The notes beneath the pieces were generated by a model that saw only the letters and a program-made list of their open reading frames with translations, did no database searches and was not told where the DNA came from. A stretch of DNA of 64,000 nucleotides from JOPF133 sp052144935 (GTDB lineage Bacteria; Acidobacteriota; Terriglobia; Bryobacterales; Bryobacteraceae), in NCBI GenBank assembly GCA_052144935.1, contig JBKQPR010000065.1, positions 1-64,000 of the forward strand. The letters are read 5' to 3'. Position numbers and translations under genes: made by a program. Positions 7,921 to 17,431 of this stretch are shown one piece after another (position 1 is the first letter of the stretch; each line of letters opens with the position of its first letter).

Positions 7921-9849
7921 GTGTTCCATTCCATTGAGAAACAGGTTGCGAGCGCCTTCCGCACGCACATTCAGATTCGTTACGGCGTCGATCTGGCGGT
8001 AGCGGTAGAGCAGCCGCGCCAGAGCGATTTCGGCGAAATGGCGGTTCCCGCGGCGTTCCAGCTTGCCAAACAGTTGCGCCAGGCGCCGCGCAGGATCGCC
8101 GCGGAGCTGGTGGACGAGATCGGCCCGATCCCCGGCGTGGCGGCCATGGAAGTGGCCGGCAACGGCTACATCAACATCCGTCTGGATCGCGGCGCTTACG
8201 GCGTTCGGCTGCTCGACGGCGAGGCCGCGTCCGAAATCGCCGCAGGCGAAAAAATCATCGTCGAGCACACCAACATCAATCCCAACAAGGCGGCGCACAT
8301 CGGGCACCTGCGCAACGCCACTCTCGGCGACACGTTCGTGCGCATGCTGCGCGCGCGCGGCCACCAGGTGGAGGTGCAGAACTACATCGACAACACCGGC
8401 GTCCAGGTGGCCGACGTGGTGGCCGGCTTCCATTACCTGGAGAACAAAACGCCCGCCGACGTGCGCGCGCTGATGGCGGACCCCTCGATCCGCTTCGACT
8501 ACTACTGCTGGGACCTCTACGCCCGCACTTCGGCCTACTATAACGACCATCCGGAGGCGTTGCCCTGGCGCACCCAGACCCTGCACGCCATCGAGGCCGG
8601 CGAGGGCGAGGTAGCGGAGCTGGCCCACCTGGTGGCCGACGCCATCGTGGAAGCGCACCTGGCCACCATGCTGCGGCTCGACGTGGAGTACGATGTGCTG
8701 CCGCGCGAGAGCGAGATCCTGCACCTCGAATTCTGGGCCGCGGCCTTCCAGCTTCTCAAAGATCACGGGGCCATCGTCTTCGAGACTGAAGGCAAGCACG
8801 CCGGCTGCTGGGTGATGCCGGGCCTTTCGGAAGAGGGCAAGGTGATCGTGCGCTCGGACGGCACGGTGGTCTATACCGGCAAGGACATCGCCTACCAGCT
8901 TTGGAAATTCGGACTGCTGGGCAAGGATTTTTATTACCGGCCGCTGAAGACCTACGCCGATGGGCGGATGCTTTGGGTCACCACCGATGAGCCCACCGAA
9001 TCGGGAGTTCGCTTCGGGGGCGGCTCGCGGGTGTACAACGTGATCGATTCGCGCCAGTCCTATCTGCAGGAGGTGGTGGCGGCCGGGCTGCGGGGCCTGG
9101 GGTACCGGGAGCAGGCCGAGCGGTCGATCCATTTCTCGTACGAGATGGTGGCCCTTTCGCCGCGCTGCTGCGCCGAACTGGGCATTCCGCTTTCCGAAGA
9201 GGATCGCAAGCGGCCTTACGTGGAAGTCTCCGGCCGCAAGGGGCTGGGGGTGAAGGCCGACGACCTGCTGGACACCCTGATTGTCAAAGCCCTGGACGAG
9301 GTGGCCTCGCGGCATGAGGAGAACACCGCCGAAGAGAACCGCGCGGTGGCTACCCAGATCGCCATCGCCGCCGTGCGGTATTTCCTGCTCAAGTTCACGC
9401 GCAATACAGTGATCGCTTTCGATCTGCAGGAGGCCCTCAGCTTCGAAGGCGAAACCGGTCCTTACGTGCAGTACGCCGCCGTGCGGGCGCGCAAGATTCT
9501 GGCCAAGTTCGAAGAGCTAGGCGAGGCCATGCCCGATTTTGCGGCGGAGCTGAACGCCGAGGCGATGGCCCGCCAGCTTCAAAGCGAGGACTTCTGGCAG
9601 GTGCTGCTGGCGGCCTCGAAGGCCGATTCGGCGCTCGAAAGCGCGGTGAGCGCGGGCGAGCCGGCGCACGTGGCCCGGTACGCTTTCCAGCTTGCGCAGG
9701 CGTTCAGCAATTTCTATCAGAAGTACTCCGTGATTCACGAGGGGAACCGCGAAAGGAAGGTGTTCCTGCTGTGGATGACCAGCTTCTTCCGCCGCCAGTT
9801 GGAGCGCACCGCGGCGATCCTGGGCATCCCCATCCCGGCGTATATGTAG
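7921..9849 (+). CDS. argS: Arginyl-tRNA synthetase
   Basis: 642 residues, class I aminoacyl-tRNA synthetase that charges tRNA-Arg. The N-terminal Add-1 domain is followed by the signature HTNINPNKAAHIGHLRN with HIGH at residues 126-129. The KMSKS region reads SGRKGLGVKADDLLD, the usual ArgS variant with a degenerate first half, and the C-terminal helical anticodon-binding (DALR) domain includes FSNFYQKYSVI. It is some 60-80 residues longer than E. coli ArgS. Start GTG 7921. Expected to be essential, so it is a reliable chromosomal marker. Confidence 0.95.
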   Translation: MFHSIEKQVASAFRTHIQIRYGVDLAVAVEQPRQSDFGEMAVPAAFQLAKQLRQAPRRIAAELVDEIGPIPGVAAMEVAGNGYINIRLDRGAYGVRLLDGEAASEIAAGEKIIVEHTNINPNKAAHIGHLRNATLGDTFVRMLRARGHQVEVQNYIDNTGVQVADVVAGFHYLENKTPADVRALMADPSIRFDYYCWDLYARTSAYYNDHPEALPWRTQTLHAIEAGEGEVAELAHLVADAIVEAHLATMLRLDVEYDVLPRESEILHLEFWAAAFQLLKDHGAIVFETEGKHAGCWVMPGLSEEGKVIVRSDGTVVYTGKDIAYQLWKFGLLGKDFYYRPLKTYADGRMLWVTTDEPTESGVRFGGGSRVYNVIDSRQSYLQEVVAAGLRGLGYREQAERSIHFSYEMVALSPRCCAELGIPLSEEDRKRPYVEVSGRKGLGVKADDLLDTLIVKALDEVASRHEENTAEENRAVATQIAIAAVRYFLLKFTRNTVIAFDLQEALSFEGETGPYVQYAAVRARKILAKFEELGEAMPDFAAELNAEAMARQLQSEDFWQVLLAASKADSALESAVSAGEPAHVARYAFQLAQAFSNFYQKYSVIHEGNRERKVFLLWMTSFFRRQLERTAAILGIPIPAYM

Positions 9850-9894
9850 GCCCTCGACGGCTGCCCGAGCAGATGCGTGGCACACAGTCATAGA

Positions 9895-10222
9895 TCTCTC
9901 CGCCGATCCGCGGTTCGCGATTGAGAGCCTGCTGGGCCGCCGCCTGGCCGGCGACGAAGGCTTGAATATCCAGCCTCGCTCGCCGGGCGGTCCGAGGACA
10001 TGCCCGAAGAAACGCTGGATGCCGCGATCGACGAATAGTGCCGCCACGCCGGCGGCCGGCGACGCTTCCCAGTTGCTCGTCCACGCTCCGGCAGATCGGG
10101 GCGGCGGACTGCCAGTCCCGATAAACGGGTATCAGGATCACGACGCGAAAGCCAACCGGTCTCTGAATTGGAGCGGATTCCGGGATCAATAGCTGCCTCC
10201 CTTGGTGACCGTCACAATCCAC
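9895..10222 (-). pseudogene. Remnant of a GT2 (polyprenyl-phosphate sugar transferase) N-terminus
   Basis: Read from GTG 10222, which lies inside the end of the neighbouring GT-C gene, the frame gives FRVVILIPVYRDWQSAAPIC, clearly like the N-terminus of the intact GT2 at 12877 (LRVVVLMPLRDDWASAA). Around 10050 the homology moves to another frame, where AALFVDRGIQ corresponds to the LLVDDGS metal-site motif but has lost the second Asp. Beyond that nothing is recognisable. The rest of the gene is missing, so this is a dead fragment. Confidence 0.45.
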
Positions 10223-12060
10223 GGCGAGTCTCGCTGGGGATGAACATGAATCTCATAACCTGCCGCTTCGCCAACTTTGGGCATGACGCTTGTGATGTAG
10301 CGCGCCAGGGGCGATGCCTCAAGATCCTTGGGGGTGTCTCCCCAGGACCTTGCCATTTCGTCGCTGTATATGGCACATGCCCTCGGATGCGCCTGAAGAA
10401 TGTCGAGGATCTGTTGCTGCCGTTCGGGACTGAATCCTTTGACCCAGGCCGTCAGGTTCCATCCGTTGGGAGTGGGCACGCCGGACCAGTAGTTGAAGCT
10501 CCCCATCCCGGGCAGCGTGAAGAGAATGTCGCAATTCGACTTTATGTTGCCGGCAAGGAATCGATAGGCGGCCGCCCTATCTGCGGGGAGGTGAAGCGAT
10601 GCCGCGCCGCTCAGACCGGATGGCGGGTCCGGATAACTCAGGGAGCACGCCCCCGATCCCACCGCCGTAACGGCAAAGCCAAGGAAAAGCAGGCCGCCGA
10701 GGACCGACTCATTTGGAAAGGGATCGCCGATCGGGACCGTCGCTCGCCGCAACAGCCGGAACAATCCGCCGGCTCCATCGTGGACACACACGAAGGCCCA
10801 AAGCATCAATGGCGATGCGGCAATCGCCACCTGCGTGCCGGCCACCGGATAGATCTGCAGAAACTGCGTCGCGGCCAGGCATGTGACAAAGACCCGCGGG
10901 AACCACTGGAACGGCCCCAAGTCCCGCGCCCGGAGAAGCCCAAGAGGGAGAAACGGCAAGACCCACGAACTATTCTTAGCCGAAACTGCCAGGAGCGGGA
11001 TCGCACAGACGCCGATCGCACACTGAAGCGCCCCGATCCAATCGGGGCGGTCCTGCCACCGTGCGCGAAACCGGTGCAGCCCGATAGCGCACCCGGCGAT
11101 CAGCACCGCGACGACTACGTGGATGCCCGAGACTTCAAGAAGCACCGAATATACCCTGGGATGCCTCAGTGGGGCCCACACCACTCCGTCAAGCAGCGTG
11201 GTCAGGGACATGCCCTGGCGCATAGTTTCGGCCAAAATCAATACCGCCGCGGAGAAGGCGCCCGCAGCCGCCGCCAAAGGTTCGCGCACAGGGCGCGGAG
11301 CAGGCGGCATCGTAAGCGAGGCAACCAGGAACGTCGAAGCGCAGCAGACGGCGGCCAGCAGACCGAATCCCGCGGCCGCGCCCGGGAAATGCTGGCGCAT
11401 GACGATCCAGGGAAATCCCAATGCATAAACCAGTGACATTCCAACAGCGGCGGAACGGATGCGGCCCGCCGGGAACCGGCAGACCAAGGTGTGCGCGAGC
11501 GCCGCGAGATAAAAGACGCCAACGTTAATCTTCGTGAAAAACAACGCCGTCCCGAGGGCGCCCAGGATGAGGAGGCCGATGCTCTCCGGAAACGCGGAAG
11601 CGCAACACGCCAGCATGAGGGCCGGCAGAATCACCTGTTGAGGATGACCGGGCTCGAACGACATGTCCCTCACGAGCACCACGCAAGCCAAGCCGGCGGC
11701 GGATGCCAGAATCGTGTCGCGCGAGATCCTGTAAACGAAATACGCCGCCAAACCTGCGGACGCCAGCCAGAACATCAGGGTCACCAGGCGGCCCGCGTCA
11801 TGATTCACCGGAAGGTGCAGCAGTCTGAAAACGGCTCCCTGCACGAAGAAGTAGAAAGGGCCGTACTGGCTGAAGACGTCCGTGTAGAGATGGCCTCCGC
11901 CCAGGTAGTGGTCGAGCGAGAGGAGGACATAGCCCTCGTCGTCGTACAACTTATAAGTAGTGGCGAGCGCGTGGCGCGCGAAAGGCAGCGCTACCAGGAT
12001 GGTGGCGAGTACGATCGCCGCCCGCAGAAGCTTCAAGGCCTGGTGCACCCGCGCGCTCAT
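10186..12060 (-). CDS. GT-C type membrane glycosyltransferase (GT39/ArnT-like)
   Basis: 624 residues with about a dozen hydrophobic helices. The first periplasmic loop carries YKLYDDEGYVLLSLDHYLGG, the DDEGY acidic motif typical of GT-C enzymes that use polyprenyl-phosphate sugars, and SQYGPFYF follows. The last 130 residues form a soluble periplasmic domain. The enzyme probably moves a sugar from a polyprenyl carrier to an envelope acceptor. A GT2 of the carrier-charging type (12877) is divergent to it and a dead GT2 copy follows it, which supports the pathway. Start ATG 12060. Confidence 0.75.
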   Translation of the reverse strand: MSARVHQALKLLRAAIVLATILVALPFARHALATTYKLYDDEGYVLLSLDHYLGGGHLYTDVFSQYGPFYFFVQGAVFRLLHLPVNHDAGRLVTLMFWLASAGLAAYFVYRISRDTILASAAGLACVVLVRDMSFEPGHPQQVILPALMLACCASAFPESIGLLILGALGTALFFTKINVGVFYLAALAHTLVCRFPAGRIRSAAVGMSLVYALGFPWIVMRQHFPGAAAGFGLLAAVCCASTFLVASLTMPPAPRPVREPLAAAAGAFSAAVLILAETMRQGMSLTTLLDGVVWAPLRHPRVYSVLLEVSGIHVVVAVLIAGCAIGLHRFRARWQDRPDWIGALQCAIGVCAIPLLAVSAKNSSWVLPFLPLGLLRARDLGPFQWFPRVFVTCLAATQFLQIYPVAGTQVAIAASPLMLWAFVCVHDGAGGLFRLLRRATVPIGDPFPNESVLGGLLFLGFAVTAVGSGACSLSYPDPPSGLSGAASLHLPADRAAAYRFLAGNIKSNCDILFTLPGMGSFNYWSGVPTPNGWNLTAWVKGFSPERQQQILDILQAHPRACAIYSDEMARSWGDTPKDLEASPLARYITSVMPKVGEAAGYEIHVHPQRDSPWIVTVTKGGSY

Positions 12061-12165
12061 TTGTACATAGCATGGGAGCCAGGATTTCCAATTTGCCTTC
12101 CTGACCGCGATCTATTGTACCTTGGATTTCCATTCTGGCTCCTGGTAGTCTTGTCTCATGCATTG

Positions 12166-12272
12166 TCTCATGCAAGGTGAGCCGGGAATGAGGGATCTGT
12201 TTCTCATGTAAGATGAGCCTGGATTTCTCATGCAAGATGAGCCTGGACTTCTCATGCAAGATGAGCCTGGAC
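12166..12272. repeat. 24-bp tandem repeat with internal mini-hairpins
   Basis: Three near-perfect 24-bp units (ttctcatgcaagatgagcctgg type, 12201-12272) and a more diverged copy at about 12166. Each unit contains CTCAT...ATGAG and could fold into a small stem-loop. They lie about 110-210 bp upstream of the GT-C gene start. Confidence 0.75.
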
Positions 12273-12876
12273 CCCAGATGCCGCACTTCGCATTGCATCG
12301 CGCCGGGTGAACACCGAGGGCGCCCGCGACAAGAAGGGCCTCTTTCTTGGTTTGCCGGTCGCCCGGTCAACGACCGCAATCATAGAATGTAGAATGGATT
12401 TGCCAAGGGAACCAGCGGCAATCCCGCCGGTCGCCCGCCAGGAAGCCGCAACCAGGCCACCCTCCCAAGTGAGCGCGCTGCCCGGTATCACACCGGAAGA
12501 AATCCACGAGCACGTCGCCAGCAAAATCGCTTTCCGGCTCGAAAGTACCGGTATTTGTTAGAGGCGGCGGGCGGCGGGACGATTTTGGCGGACCCATCTT
12601 TCGCCAAACTTTCGCCCCGCCTTTCCCTATTCGGCGACCATCTCAGAAGGGTCCTCGCCGTCAAGCGTTCGCTTCGCCGCGACCAACAACGGCGCGCCCT
12701 TGACGGCTCCGGGCGGTTCTGAACGACACCTCCCGATAAGAGGGAAAGGCTCACTCCGAACGGTTCCCTGGCAGGGGCCGCTTCGCCGCCAAATACCCCT
12801 TTTCGCCGCCACCGGCATACAATGAACATTCCGCGAAACACGTCGATTGGTGCGGATTGTTCAAAGGTCTTCTTGC
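12273..12876. other. 600-bp intergenic region between divergent glycosyltransferase genes
   Basis: No convincing gene. An 84-codon frame at 12307-12561 has no family resemblance. A 9-bp inverted repeat (GCCGTCAAG at 12657-12665, CTTGACGGC at 12699-12707) could form a hairpin. A weak -10-like TACAAT lies at 12818-12823, about 55 bp before the GT2 start. Confidence 0.5.
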
Positions 12877-13860
12877 ATGGTTCCGAGCACTCCACTAGCA
12901 TCTCCGCTGCGTGTCGTAGTCCTTATGCCTCTCCGCGACGACTGGGCTTCTGCCGCGGAACTTATCCGCCTGCTCGATCAGACCATTTCTTCGTATCCGT
13001 GTACTATGGATGTTTTGCTGGTGGACGATGGTTCGGTTCAAGACTTCCATTCGGCGGACTTCCAATCCCGGTTTGCCGTGCTGCGAAGCGTGCGGATACT
13101 GCGTCTACGCCGCAATCTTGGCCACCAGCGGGCCATCGCCATCGGTCTCGTCCACGTCGAGAAGGTCATCCCGTGCGACGCCGTCCTGGTGATGGATGGC
13201 GACGGAGAAGACACTCCGGACGGCGCCTTACAGCTCCTCCGCGCCTTTTCGGGAACCAAGGCGATATTTGCCGAACGGAGCCGGCGGACGGAGTCGTTTG
13301 TTTTCCTGGTGTTTTACCAGTTGTATAAGATTCTGCACCGCATGCTCACCGGCATCAGCGTGCGAGTGGGGAACTTCAGCATTTTGCCGTCACGCTACCT
13401 TGGCACGCTAGTGGTCATGTCGGAACTGTGGAATCACTATGCCGCGGCGGTCTTTCGTTCCGGCCTTCCGTTCACGACGGTACCGATTCCGCGAGGATAC
13501 AGAATCGCTGGAACATCCAGGATGAACTTCGTCTCGCTGACCGCGCATGGAATGAGTGCGATTTCAGTATTTGGAGATGTGGTCGGCGTGCGGCTTCTGA
13601 TCGCATCCATGGCCGGCTCACTCATGGCAGCCCTCGGCATTCTGGCCGTCATTGCAATCCGGATCTTCACCGACCGGGCGATCCCAGGCTGGGCCACGTA
13701 TTCCATCGGAACGCTGGCCATCATCCTCCTTCAGTTAATCACCATGGCGACTAGTTTCACCTTCACTATGCTTTCCGGCCGAATGAACTTCAGCTTTGTG
13801 CCGCTCCGCGACTACGAACTATTTGTGGCCGAGTCGCGGGAAATTTACCGCAATGACTGA
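12877..13860 (+). CDS. GT2 polyprenyl-phosphate glycosyltransferase (DPM1/ArnC-like)
   Basis: 327 residues. The N-terminal GT-A domain has LRVVVLMPLRDDW, the donor-binding LLVDDGS and the catalytic-metal VMDGDGEDTP; LRRNLGHQRAIAIGL is the typical DPM-like motif. Two hydrophobic helices near residues 240-300 anchor it in the membrane. Such enzymes load a sugar on undecaprenyl phosphate for later use by GT-C transferases such as the one at 10186-12060. ATG 12877 is preceded by AAAGG at 9 bases. Its end overlaps the next gene by 8 bp (ATGACTGA), showing translational coupling. Confidence 0.85.
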   Translation: MVPSTPLASPLRVVVLMPLRDDWASAAELIRLLDQTISSYPCTMDVLLVDDGSVQDFHSADFQSRFAVLRSVRILRLRRNLGHQRAIAIGLVHVEKVIPCDAVLVMDGDGEDTPDGALQLLRAFSGTKAIFAERSRRTESFVFLVFYQLYKILHRMLTGISVRVGNFSILPSRYLGTLVVMSELWNHYAAAVFRSGLPFTTVPIPRGYRIAGTSRMNFVSLTAHGMSAISVFGDVVGVRLLIASMAGSLMAALGILAVIAIRIFTDRAIPGWATYSIGTLAIILLQLITMATSFTFTMLSGRMNFSFVPLRDYELFVAESREIYRND

Positions 13861-14578
13861 TTTCAAGTACGTGGGTTCGGAACTGGAGTTGTTTGCGGCT
13901 GTCCATAACTGGAAGTCCTATTGGTCACGCCGAATTCAGCCCTTCGTTACCGGCGACGTCCTCGAGGTGGGCGCTGGAATCGGATCCAATACGCCGTTCC
14001 TCGATCCAGGCGGGAATGGACGATGGGTCTGTCTTGAGCCCGATTCGGGGCTGATCGCCCAGTTGACCGAGAATCTGACCCAAACAACGAACCGGCGTGC
14101 ACGCGAAGCCGTGTCCGGCACACTGCAGAGCCTGGGCGCAAGCCAGAAGTTCGACACCATCATTTACATCGATGTTCTGGAACACATCGAGAAAGATCGG
14201 GAAGAGTTGGAGAGCGCGGCGTCACGCCTTCGGGCGGGCGGAAGAATCATCGTCCTGTCGCCTGCACACCAAAGGCTGTTCACTCTTTTCGATGCCGCTA
14301 TTGGACATTTCCGGCGGTACAACCGCCCCATGCTGCGAAGCATTTCTCCGCCAAGCCTGCGCCTGGAGCAACTGTTTTATCTTGATTCTGCCGGTCTTGT
14401 GCTCTCCATCGCGAACTTATTACTCCTGCGTCAGTCCATGCCGACCACCGCGCAGCTTCGTATTTGGGACGGATGGGTCGTCCCGGTCTCGCGAGTCCTC
14501 GACAGATGCCTTTTCAACTCAGTCGGAAAGTCGATCGTGGGGATCTGGCGACGGGAGAGAGGCAAGGGTCTCGTATGA
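13853..14578 (+). CDS. Class I SAM-dependent methyltransferase
   Basis: 241 residues. Motif I is VLEVGAGIGSNT at about residue 38, the acidic end of strand 2 is CLEPDSG, and motif IV is IIYIDVLEHI; AGGRIIVLSPAH is the post-motif strand. It is of the type-11/12 family often found with lipid-linked sugar genes. It starts inside the end of the GT2 gene, so both are made from one transcript. The substrate is likely a glycolipid or saccharide intermediate (inference). A weak third frame starts inside its stop codon (ATG 14575). Confidence 0.8.
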   Translation: MTDFKYVGSELELFAAVHNWKSYWSRRIQPFVTGDVLEVGAGIGSNTPFLDPGGNGRWVCLEPDSGLIAQLTENLTQTTNRRAREAVSGTLQSLGASQKFDTIIYIDVLEHIEKDREELESAASRLRAGGRIIVLSPAHQRLFTLFDAAIGHFRRYNRPMLRSISPPSLRLEQLFYLDSAGLVLSIANLLLLRQSMPTTAQLRIWDGWVVPVSRVLDRCLFNSVGKSIVGIWRRERGKGLV

Positions 14579-14890
14579 CGGGGCAAACGAATAGAGGATC
14601 TTTTCGATGCGGATCAGCCGCGATCGCGTGTGGCGTCCGCGATTTTTTTCGGCACTGTGCTCGCCGTAGGCGCGCTTATCTCCTTCGTCCCCCCAACGCA
14701 TACACCGGCAGGCAGTATTTCTGACGGCCTTCCTTCTCTACCCGGCAGCCCAGCGGATGGCCGATTCCGCAGCGAGGAGATGGCAGCGGGCCTACACCCT
14801 TGTATCCATGGCGGCCGCATGCGCAGGTTTTGGAGCTTTTATAGCAGTAGTTGGCAATCATCAGTTTTGCGCCGCCGCGCAGAGTAGCGG
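14575..14890 (+). pseudogene. Fragmented membrane-protein remnant
   Basis: An ATG at 14575 overlaps the methyltransferase stop (ATGA), as if a third operon gene began here, but that frame closes at 14724. The neighbouring frame then gives a clear hydrophobic helix (IFFGTVLAVGALISFVPPTH), and a third frame gives two more (VFLTAFLLYPAAQ and AAACAGFGAFIAVVG). The pattern fits a membrane protein broken by frameshifts. The family cannot be named. Confidence 0.35.
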
Positions 14891-15184
14891 CACGTTTTCA
14901 GCCGCCGCCTTGTGCGGATCGTCGTCGACCGTCGCCAGACCATGACCGCCGCGCAAAGCTATTTCCAGATAGGCGGCGTCAAAAGCCGTAAGGCCATGCT
15001 TACGGCAGAGCGCTTGCGTCAGGTCGAACACGACTGCCGAAGTCGCATCCTCATCCACGTCCGCCGGCAAACGGTTCAGGTCGTCGATGAAGGCCTGGGA
15101 TAGCTCACGGGCAAGGCGCTTCCGTCTTTCGCCGGCCAGGAGCGCGTTCAGAATTTCATGCCGCCAGAAGGCTGGCACTGCCAC
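14861..15184 (-). CDS. PIN domain (VapC-like) protein, N-terminus degenerate
   Basis: 107 residues covering the middle and C-terminal parts of a PIN ribonuclease: VPAFWRHEILNALL, then GLTAFDAAYLEIALR with the family's conserved acidic residues, and LATVDDD. VapC proteins normally begin with a short strand holding the first catalytic Asp (VxDAS). Upstream in the same frame to about 15260 there is TWGCFRLQEATEISERIA, which aligns with the next part of VapC, but the DAS position reads PSA and no start codon is present. The toxin is therefore probably inactive. No antitoxin gene was found beside it. Confidence 0.6.
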   Translation of the reverse strand: MAVPAFWRHEILNALLAGERRKRLARELSQAFIDDLNRLPADVDEDATSAVVFDLTQALCRKHGLTAFDAAYLEIALRGGHGLATVDDDPHKAAAENVPLLCAAAQN

Positions 15185-15350
15185 CCGGTCACCCTTGGCA
15201 ATCCGCTCTGAAATCTCCGTGGCCTCCTGCAGCCTAAAGCATCCCCAGGTTTGTAGCCGGGCTGATGGGCCGCGGCTCCCAGGCGATGAATCCGCGCGGA
15301 CCGGCAGCGGCTTTCGTAGACGGCGACACCCGGCACAGCCGGTGGCCCTG

Positions 15351-15755
15351 CTAAAGCATGCTCCAAGACAGCCACTCGCGCAGCAGCTTCTCCGGCTGCC
15401 CCTTCAGGTCGACCGGCTCGCTGCGCGTCTCGAGGTTGTTTTCGATCCACACGGCCAGCACCCCTTGGGGTGTCGGCCGGAGTTCCAGGCGCCGCTCGCG
15501 AGCCTCCAGGCGCAGGGTGGCGCCCAGCCACGCGATGTGCACCTTCACACGCAGCGCGTGTCCCATCCGCGCCGCCTGCCGCAGCAACTCGGCGGTGTAA
15601 GCGCCTTTCTTCAACTCCTCCGCAAAGGGCGCCACGGCCTGCGCGCTGGCGCGTTGGGTTTCCCGCGCGCGCTGCTGCCGCAGGGCCTCGTCGTTGCCCT
15701 CTTCGTGCGATTCCAGGCTCTTGAGATTATCTTCCAGATCGTCTAGAAAACTCAT
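15351..15755 (-). CDS. Conserved-looking hypothetical protein
   Basis: 134 residues starting at ATG 15755 with an AAGAG stretch 2 bases upstream. The first half is acidic and predicted helical (FLDDLEDNLKSLESHEEG), the second half is beta-rich with alternating hydrophobics (VKVHIAWLGATLRLEARE). No signal peptide or membrane segment. I do not recognise the family. It is divergent from the hypothetical gene at 15860. Confidence 0.55.
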   Translation of the reverse strand: MSFLDDLEDNLKSLESHEEGNDEALRQQRARETQRASAQAVAPFAEELKKGAYTAELLRQAARMGHALRVKVHIAWLGATLRLEARERRLELRPTPQGVLAVWIENNLETRSEPVDLKGQPEKLLREWLSWSML

Positions 15756-15859
15756 GCTCTTCCCAGTTTGCCCAAAAATCGCCGATGGCGCGATAGCCCA
15801 AATGGGTAAAACCGTTCGCCGCGGGGTGTCTCGCCTTCCATGGGGTACCATGAAATCGG

Positions 15860-16252
15860 ATGCCCGAACCCGCAGCCAGCCGCCTGACCGCTCTTCGCAA
15901 TGGATTGTTGCACCTGCACAAGTGCCTGCTCGATTCCGAACGGGCCGCCTACGAGCGCGATATTGCCCGCATCACCACGACCGGACAATACCTGAACCTG
16001 GTGCTCAGCGATCCCTGGTTCGCCTGGCTGCGCGACCTTTCCCAGTTCATCGTGGTGGTGGACGAAGCGCTCGCCGACAAGGAACCGGTAACGCCGGAGG
16101 ATGCCACGCGCCTGGTGGCGCGGGCCCGCGAGCTGGTTTCCCCGGACGAAGATGGAAACGGCTTCCGCCGCCGCTACTTCGAAGTGATGCAGCGGGACCC
16201 CGGCGCGGTGCTGGCGCACCGCGACATGATGCGGGTCTTCGCGGAACTGTAG
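15860..16252 (+). CDS. Hypothetical helical protein
   Basis: 130 residues, mostly helical, with the segment DPWFAWLRDLSQFIVVVDEA as its most distinctive part. No signal sequence. Similar small proteins of unknown function occur in several phyla, but I cannot name the family. It ends 6 bp before the HpnB-like gene, so the two are probably co-transcribed. Confidence 0.6.
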   Translation: MPEPAASRLTALRNGLLHLHKCLLDSERAAYERDIARITTTGQYLNLVLSDPWFAWLRDLSQFIVVVDEALADKEPVTPEDATRLVARARELVSPDEDGNGFRRRYFEVMQRDPGAVLAHRDMMRVFAEL

Positions 16253-16258
16253 CCGCGC

Positions 16259-17431
16259 ATGATTCCGGCCGCGCTGAGCCTGGCCCTCTGGCTTTACCTG
16301 CTGTTCGGCCGCGGCTGGTTCTGGCGCATGCGCGAAGCCGCTCCCGCTTTGGAGCGCGGCGACGGGCAGGCCGGCCACTTTCCCGCGGTGGTGGCGGTGA
16401 TTCCCGCGCGCAACGAAGCCGATGTGGTAGGCCGCGCGATCCGCTCGCTGGCGGCCCAGCAGTATGGCGGGCCGTTCCATATTGTGCTGGTGGACGATGC
16501 CTCGACCGACGGCACCGCGGAGGCCGCCAGAGCCGCGGCCGGGCCCAGAGGGCACCCCAGCGGGCACCCCGGAGGGTACCCCGAACTGCTCACGGTGGTT
16601 CGCGCCGCTCCTCTGCCGCCCGGCTGGACCGGCAAGCTCTGGGCCGTCGCGGAAGGCGTGCGCCACGCCCAGCGCTTCAGCCCGGCCTGGCTGCTGTTGA
16701 CCGACGCCGATATCGTACACCCGCCCGGCAACTTGCGGCAACTGGCCGCGCGGGCCGCCGAAGGCTTCGACCTGGTCTCCTACATGGCCACCCTGCGCTG
16801 CCGCTCGCTGGCCGAGCGCGCCTTGATCCCCGCCTTCGTGTTCTTCTTTTTCATGCTCTACCCGCCGGCCTGGATCGCCGATCCGCGGCGCCCGGCGGCG
16901 GGGGCCGCGGGAGGCTGCCTGTTGATCCGCGCGGGGGCGCTCGAGGGCATCGGCGGAATCGCCGCCATCGCCGGGGAATTGATCGACGATTGCGCCCTGG
17001 CGCGCGCCGTCAAGCGCTCGGGAGGCCGCGTGTGGCTGGGCCTGAGCGCGGGCACCCAAAGCCTTCGCGAGTATGCCACGTTCGGCGAGATCGGCCGAAT
17101 GATCTCGCGGACCGCCTTCACCCAGCTCCGCCATTCCCCGTGGCTGCTGGCGGGCACGGCGATCGGCTTGGGGGTGACCTATCTGGCGCCGCCGGTGGCG
17201 GCCCTGGCCGGCCGGGGGACCGCCGCAGCCTTGGGATCGGCGGCATGGCTGGCCATGTCGCTGGCTTACTGGCCGGCCGTACGGTTCTACCGCCAGCCGC
17301 CGTTCTGGGCGCCGCTGTTGCCGCTGGCAGCGGCCTTCTATCTGGGCGCCACGGTCCATTCGGCGCTGGCTTACTGGCGCGGAGCGGGCGGCCAATGGAA
17401 GGGCCGGACACAAGATCGGCCGATCGGTTGA
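16259..17431 (+). CDS. hpnB: HpnB-like membrane glycosyltransferase (hopanoid-associated)
   Basis: 390 residues. One N-terminal helix, a GT2 catalytic domain with VVAVIPARNEADVVGRAIRS, IVLVDDASTDGTA and LLTDADI, then PPAWIADPRR and AGGCLLIRAGALEGIGGI, the pattern of hopene-associated glycosyltransferase HpnB, and three C-terminal helices. In other bacteria it sits with squalene-hopene genes; none is in this window. An unusual GPRGHPSGHPGGYP insert at about residue 97 coincides with a dispersed GC-rich DNA motif (16541-16556). The role in hopanoid modification is by family only. Confidence 0.75.
   Translation: MIPAALSLALWLYLLFGRGWFWRMREAAPALERGDGQAGHFPAVVAVIPARNEADVVGRAIRSLAAQQYGGPFHIVLVDDASTDGTAEAARAAAGPRGHPSGHPGGYPELLTVVRAAPLPPGWTGKLWAVAEGVRHAQRFSPAWLLLTDADIVHPPGNLRQLAARAAEGFDLVSYMATLRCRSLAERALIPAFVFFFFMLYPPAWIADPRRPAAGAAGGCLLIRAGALEGIGGIAAIAGELIDDCALARAVKRSGGRVWLGLSAGTQSLREYATFGEIGRMISRTAFTQLRHSPWLLAGTAIGLGVTYLAPPVAALAGRGTAAALGSAAWLAMSLAYWPAVRFYRQPPFWAPLLPLAAAFYLGATVHSALAYWRGAGGQWKGRTQDRPIG

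Noticed and set aside
12307..12561. 84-codon open frame between the glycosyltransferase genes
   Set aside because: No ribosome site, no recognisable family, and opposite-strand frames of similar length overlap it.
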